A stretch of 64,000 nt of DNA from JAJFFW01 sp965263375 (GTDB lineage Bacteria > Pseudomonadota > Alphaproteobacteria > Caulobacterales > Parvularculaceae): contig OZ253669.1 of the NCBI GenBank assembly GCA_965263375.1, positions 2,170,001 through 2,234,000 of the forward strand, written 5' to 3'. This document shows positions 60,421 through 64,000 of the stretch, one piece after another. Position numbers and translations under genes: made by a program. How positions within the stretch are numbered: position 1 is the stretch's first letter; the number at the start of each line of letters is the position of its first letter. Below the pieces are notes generated by a model. It saw only the letters and a program-made list of their open reading frames with translations, made no database searches and was not told the DNA's origin.

Positions 60421-61155
60421 TCAACCATCTTCCTTACGCCAAACGGAAATATGACTGTTGCTAAGACACGTGAACGTCGCCCGGTCCCAACTTGCCCAAC
60501 GATGCTCCAAAACGAGCCCCGCCATATGCGCCATAAGGTCAAGCTCACTTGGCCAGACATAGCGAAAAGGCAAAGAGAAATGCCGAACACCGCCATCATC
60601 CATCCACACATGGTGGGAAGTACACTGTTGTGACACAACATCGATTTCGTCGATCCCCCAATGGTGTTCGGTCCGGTCAAAAGCCAACCGAGTTTCACCT
60701 ACCGGCAATCTTTGAAGCGGCGGCACAGCGTTCTCAACAAGAAAACGCCCCCCAGGCTGCAAATGGGCGGCAGCATTTTTAAAACACGAAAGCTGCGCTT
60801 CTTGGGAAACTAAATTTGAAAATGTATTGAAAACTAAAAAGACAAGAGAAAATCCGCCTTCAACGACGGTCGTCGCCATATCACCAATTGTAACGGGGAT
60901 TTCACTGCCGTCTTCCTTTGCCCGCAACTTGTCAACCATTGCCTGTGACAACTCAATGCCTGAAACCTCAACACCCTGCTCGACAAGTGGAATAGCAATT
61001 CGCCCCGTGCCAATAGCAAACTCAAGCGCGGGTCCACCGGCGGTAAGGTCCTTTAAAACTGAGACAGCGGTATCAAGAGTCTCCAAATTGCCAGCGCTGT
61101 GATCTTGATCATAATAGTCCGCTACCGTATGTGTAAAATAATCATCCGCTTCCAT
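60421..61155 (-). CDS. Class I SAM-dependent methyltransferase
   Basis: The 244-residue protein has the SAM-binding loop LEFAIGTGRIAIPLVEQG near residue 41-58 and the acidic ribose contact in VEVSGIELSQAMVDKL, followed by IGDMATTVVEGGFSLVFLVFNTFSN (in part). The substrate is unknown. The ATG follows GGGACGG. It is transcribed in the same direction as the GNAT gene about 100 bases upstream. Confidence 0.88.
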   Translation of the reverse strand: MEADDYFTHTVADYYDQDHSAGNLETLDTAVSVLKDLTAGGPALEFAIGTGRIAIPLVEQGVEVSGIELSQAMVDKLRAKEDGSEIPVTIGDMATTVVEGGFSLVFLVFNTFSNLVSQEAQLSCFKNAAAHLQPGGRFLVENAVPPLQRLPVGETRLAFDRTEHHWGIDEIDVVSQQCTSHHVWMDDGGVRHFSLPFRYVWPSELDLMAHMAGLVLEHRWASWDRATFTCLSNSHISVWRKEDG

Positions 61156-61251
61156 CTTTACCGTCCCCTCGCGTCTTAATACTACTCATTGGCGGCAGCG
61201 CACCGTGGTTACAATCCAACTCATTCCGGTCTATTGGATTTAAATAGCGCT

Positions 61252-61815
61252 TTATTTTTCTGTCAATTTCAAATGATAGACATGGCGCCTTGTTCCTGCC
61301 GTACCAATCATCTTAAAGCCATGTTTTTCGAATTGGGGAACAAAGCCCGCAAATCGATAACTCGGTGACGCCGGATCAACAGGATAAGCCTCTAAATAAT
61401 CAGCACTATGAGCACGTGCATATGCAACTGCCTCATGAATTAACCGATTTGCCAGCCCTTGCTCGCGAAAGGGGCGCTTGACAAAGAAACAGGTCAATGA
61501 CCAAATCACATGATCATCTTCATAGGCATCACCGCCGCCCAAATTTATAAATGACTGACGAGGCCCAACGGAACACCAACCGACCGCCTCGCCCTGCGCA
61601 TAGGCAAGAAGACCGACAGGCTTGCCCGAATGCACACAAGATTGCATAGCCGCCTTGCGTGATGCTTTGTCCAATTTTGATTTCGGAACTGACGATGGGC
61701 GCCAAACCATGCACCAACAATTCTTTGGGCCCCCTCTACTTTCAAAAAGAGCCTCAAAGTCTTCCCAATCTTCCGGTTGAACTTGTTTGACGGTAAACTT
61801 TTCGCTCGTTTGCAT
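61252..61815 (-). CDS. GNAT-family acetyltransferase
   Basis: The 187-residue protein contains a GNAT core: VGWCSVGPRQSFINLG near 75, WSLTCFFVKRPFREQGLANRLIHEAV near 100-125 with the acetyl-CoA loop FREQGLA, and DYLEAYPVDP near 137. The N-terminal part NCWCMVWRPS resembles a subgroup of uncharacterised alphaproteobacterial acetyltransferases. ATG 61815 follows AAGGG at a good distance; a GTG three codons upstream is the alternative start. Confidence 0.82.
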   Translation of the reverse strand: MQTSEKFTVKQVQPEDWEDFEALFESRGGPKNCWCMVWRPSSVPKSKLDKASRKAAMQSCVHSGKPVGLLAYAQGEAVGWCSVGPRQSFINLGGGDAYEDDHVIWSLTCFFVKRPFREQGLANRLIHEAVAYARAHSADYLEAYPVDPASPSYRFAGFVPQFEKHGFKMIGTAGTRRHVYHLKLTEK

Positions 61816-61836
61816 TTCGCTCACGCCCTTAAAAAC

Positions 61837-62964
61837 CTACAAACAGTTATAAACCGCATTGACCACTCGGAGGGCGCGGGGGTCGCCCGCGAGATAGGGC
61901 GACATTTTATTGGGGGTGTATGCAATCGTAAGTCGATGGGCCGGATCAATCACAACGCATGAACCACCGAATCCCGCATGGCCATACGCCGTCTCAGAAG
62001 GGCCATAGACCCCGCCGCGATTCCGCATAACCCCCGCCGCCCAAGTGATATTGAACGGCAGGATGAGGTCTTGTCCGCTAATCTGAATACGAAACAACTC
62101 TTCGATCGCTTCTTTTTTTAGCGCCTGTGTTCCGTCTAGAGAGGCGCCGTCATTAGCAAGCGGAAAGAGCCCTTCCACTAAGCCTTTGGATGTTGCGTGC
62201 ATATTCGAGGCTGGCAGTTCAGCGCGCAACATCGCTTCGCCATCACGCGGGGGCGCAGACCATGGCTGGTAAAAAGCGAGCTTTTTGAGTTCGCTCAGCT
62301 CTCCAAGATCAGGCGCTCGAGGCGGCTTGACCATTGGAGTTGTCCGCGCGAGTTCAGCCTCTTGAAGACCGCAAAAAATATCGATGCCGCGCGCGGCAAA
62401 ATCTGTGCGAAGAGTTTCACCAATCGTTGCACCCGTCACCCTACGGAAAGGCTCTCCAGCCAAAAAACCAAACACAATCGGGTGATAGCCGGATGCTGCG
62501 CCGGGCGTCCACATCGGCTCTGCAGCAGCGATACGCGCGGCCATCAAGTCCCAATCGAGCCAGTCGGCCGCTGGCATCGCGTCTTTTATCCCGCAAAGCC
62601 CAGCCTGGTGGGAAAGTGCCTGCCCAAGGGCGATATTCTCTTTGCCAGCGGCGGCAAATTCCGGCCAATATCGCGCCATGGGCTCATTATAATCAAGCCT
62701 GCCGCGTCCAACCTCCCGCGCGATCAACATGGAAGCGACAGCTTTACCAGTGGAATAGACACATACGAGCGTATTATCCTCCCACAGCTCAGTCTGTTTA
62801 CGGTCCTTATAACCGCCCCAAAGATCAACGACGAATTCGCCGTTGTGAATTACGGCGAATGCGGCCCCAAGCTCCTCGCCCGCCCTAAAATTTTCTTCAA
62901 ACGCCGCACGCGCAGTGGCAAAACGAGGCGTTGTGTTTCCATTGATTGGTATCATATCACTCAT
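61837..62964 (-). CDS. Serine beta-lactamase-like hydrolase (class C / esterase type)
   Basis: The 375-residue protein has the penicillin-binding-protein fold of family VIII esterases and class C-like enzymes. The nucleophile is in CVYSTGKAVASM (SxxK, STGK) near residue 90, the YxN-like site is YHPIVFGF near 170, and the third motif region is GHAGFGGSC near 327. No signal peptide is visible, so it is probably a cytoplasmic esterase rather than a resistance enzyme. The gene is 21 bases upstream of the GNAT gene on the same strand. Confidence 0.87.
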   Translation of the reverse strand: MSDMIPINGNTTPRFATARAAFEENFRAGEELGAAFAVIHNGEFVVDLWGGYKDRKQTELWEDNTLVCVYSTGKAVASMLIAREVGRGRLDYNEPMARYWPEFAAAGKENIALGQALSHQAGLCGIKDAMPAADWLDWDLMAARIAAAEPMWTPGAASGYHPIVFGFLAGEPFRRVTGATIGETLRTDFAARGIDIFCGLQEAELARTTPMVKPPRAPDLGELSELKKLAFYQPWSAPPRDGEAMLRAELPASNMHATSKGLVEGLFPLANDGASLDGTQALKKEAIEELFRIQISGQDLILPFNITWAAGVMRNRGGVYGPSETAYGHAGFGGSCVVIDPAHRLTIAYTPNKMSPYLAGDPRALRVVNAVYNCL

Positions 62965-63018
62965 ACGCTTTGATTGCTGGAATGCACCCCTTGGGTCAAG
63001 AGTTTCACGACTTCAACA

Positions 63019-63873
63019 TCACGCGGCGGGCGCTTTTTTCTCGAGTGTGTCTGTCTCACTTGCACTCGATGCACCTTGCTCAGCCTGCCCCATTGAAAAC
63101 GGCGCGGCTGGCGCCTTTGGGCCCGCTTTAAGGCGCATACCTTTTACAAGCAGTTTCACAGCCTCCCAATGAATGCCCGCGATAATTTTAACGGTCATCA
63201 ACGGGTAGGAAAAAAATACATGCCTTAACGTCCGATCAGATATCGCCTCTCGCTCACCAATAAAAGAAGCATGCAGAATAGGTCCCTCGTCATCTGTCTG
63301 CCTGATTAGCAGCGAAAGCGCATCCCCCGGGCGGTTTAATCGGAAATGATACGTCGCATCCATCCCCATAAAGGGCGAAACATGAAGGCGCTTCGCCGCA
63401 CGCTGACGCAAGATTGGCGCGGTGTCTTCCACTCGCACCAAATAAGAATGCCGCTCCCTAAAGGTGCTTGTCACCTCATAGACGATAGCGGACAAATCGC
63501 CTGACCGATTATAACAATAATAAACCGCTAGCGGATTAAACGCGTATCCCAAAATACGCGGATAACATAATAGCTTTATTGACCCGCTCGCCTCTATCCC
63601 TTCACTGTCCAACGCTTGGCGCATATAGGCGGCAAGATCACTCGGTTTTCCCTGTCCATAATCGGAATCATAAAACGAGAATAGATTTGGACGATTACGC
63701 GAAAAAAGTTTTAGGCCGCGAACCATTTCATCCAGATGGTCCAAATCAATCAACATGGAAAAGACGCGATATGATAAAAAGTGATCCTTTGGACGCAAAC
63801 GGCGATGCACGACCCGCCCTTTATAAAGCGCCCCTAATGAGTAGGCGCTTTTTTTATGGTCGGTTTCGCTCAC
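63019..63873 (-). CDS. DUF1365 family protein
   Basis: The 284-residue protein matches DUF1365, found downstream of FAD-dependent amine-oxidase-like and before cyclopropane-fatty-acid-synthase-like genes in a putative lipid-modifying cluster. Features are ALYKGRVVHRRLRPKDHFLSYRVF near the start (in part), LLCYPRILGYAFNPLAVYYCY near 105 and FMGMDATYHFRLNRPGD near 175. A GTG start at 63873 follows GGAGGAGG and overlaps the stop of the upstream oxidoreductase gene (GTGA). The C-terminal 35 residues are low complexity. Confidence 0.85.
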   Translation of the reverse strand: MSETDHKKSAYSLGALYKGRVVHRRLRPKDHFLSYRVFSMLIDLDHLDEMVRGLKLFSRNRPNLFSFYDSDYGQGKPSDLAAYMRQALDSEGIEASGSIKLLCYPRILGYAFNPLAVYYCYNRSGDLSAIVYEVTSTFRERHSYLVRVEDTAPILRQRAAKRLHVSPFMGMDATYHFRLNRPGDALSLLIRQTDDEGPILHASFIGEREAISDRTLRHVFFSYPLMTVKIIAGIHWEAVKLLVKGMRLKAGPKAPAAPFSMGQAEQGASSASETDTLEKKAPAA

Positions 63874-64000
63874 GCAGCCTCCTCCGCGATGGGCCTGCCC
63901 CCTGGGGCATCGTGTATGTAAATTCGTGCAGATTCTTCCGCCACATCCCACGGTCGGCGCACCCCGCCTACGGCTTCAGCTGCGGCAAGTCCTGCTTGAA
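63870..64000 (-). CDS. FAD-dependent oxidoreductase, C-terminal end only
   Basis: The last 43 codons of a gene that begins outside the window read QAGLAAAEAVGGVRRPWDVA and end GGRPIAEEAA. The AEAVGGVRRPW segment fits the C-terminal FAD-binding end of the amine-oxidase-like proteins that precede DUF1365 genes. The stop overlaps the DUF1365 GTG start by four bases, so the two are translationally coupled. Too little is visible for a substrate call. Confidence 0.65.
   Translation of the reverse strand, partial: QAGLAAAEAVGGVRRPWDVAEESARIYIHDAPGGRPIAEEAA

Noticed and set aside
61837..62964. Beta-lactamase-like gene as an antibiotic-resistance determinant
   Set aside because: It lacks a signal peptide and has the YHP and HAG motifs of family VIII-type esterases rather than a clear class C YxN/KTG set.

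Overview
The window is a stretch of an alphaproteobacterial chromosome of roughly 50% GC, with short intergenic gaps and mostly housekeeping genes. The lineage call rests on several genes seen mainly or only in that class: TrcR (DUF1013), GapR (DUF2312), a DUF1150 protein, COQ9 beside rpsU, ScfR beside a long-form isocitrate lyase, split pntAA/pntAB/pntB next to an aa3-oxidase subunit IV, and a DksA lacking the four-cysteine zinc site. A marine Hyphomonadaceae/Parvularculaceae-like organism is plausible, but the sequence alone does not fix the family. No rRNA, tRNA, CRISPR array or prophage was recognised.

Layout. 1-2.5 kb: end of a lipoprotein gene, then an IS5-family element (about 463-2530) whose terminal repeats enclose a frameshifted transposase and a RimK-like ATP-grasp gene. 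2.6-5.1 kb: groESL under a CIRCE operator, followed by three and a fraction tandem 90-bp structured repeats and a terminator. 5.2-13.1 kb: an exported S9 peptidase and a converging M19 dipeptidase, hisS, uppP, a DUF1150 gene and a PiT-type phosphate transporter. 13.4-16.6 kb: isocitrate lyase and its divergent presumptive regulator ScfR. 16.7-22.5 kb: a non-housekeeping cluster with a LuxI/FeeM-like N-acyltransferase, a haem-oxygenase-like diiron protein, a membrane histidine kinase, an SDR and a GMC oxidoreductase. Repeated ATAGTTAAC-type sites lie in its divergent intergenic region. This cluster is the best candidate in the window for an undescribed small-molecule synthesis or signalling system.

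22.8-34.2 kb: DEAD-box helicase, two-part regulatory genes (GGDEF, DksA), a His/Tyr-rich exported protein, a membrane-anchored phage-type lysozyme, a uracil-DNA glycosylase-like gene, a GFA protein, a nucleoside transporter, a phosphohexomutase, a frameshifted quinone oxidoreductase and TrcR. 34.2-41.4 kb: an SDR lacking catalytic residues, two YdcH-like proteins, ubiX, a TIGR02444 gene, a second GGDEF protein, purE-purK, COQ9, rpsU (which seems to start at AUC) and an entericidin-like lipoprotein. 41.6-52 kb: a MipA/OmpV porin-like protein, the transhydrogenase operon, an alpha/beta hydrolase, an NtrC-type activator, DNA glycosylase I, an AAC(3)-I-like acetyltransferase, GapR, a TPR protein and rpmJ. 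52-64 kb: the ligase-associated repair pair PdeM and Lhr-like helicase, solitary sucC, a hotdog protein, asd, rarD, then a methyltransferase, GNAT, a serine hydrolase, a DUF1365 gene and the end of an FAD-dependent oxidoreductase.

Functional links. ScfR, isocitrate lyase and transhydrogenase connect to growth on C2 compounds and NADPH supply. purE/K, hisS, asd and ubiX/COQ9 are biosynthetic. PdeM/Lhr, Tag-type and UDG-type glycosylases form a DNA-repair set. All functional calls come from reading motifs and recalled family features; no database search was run.
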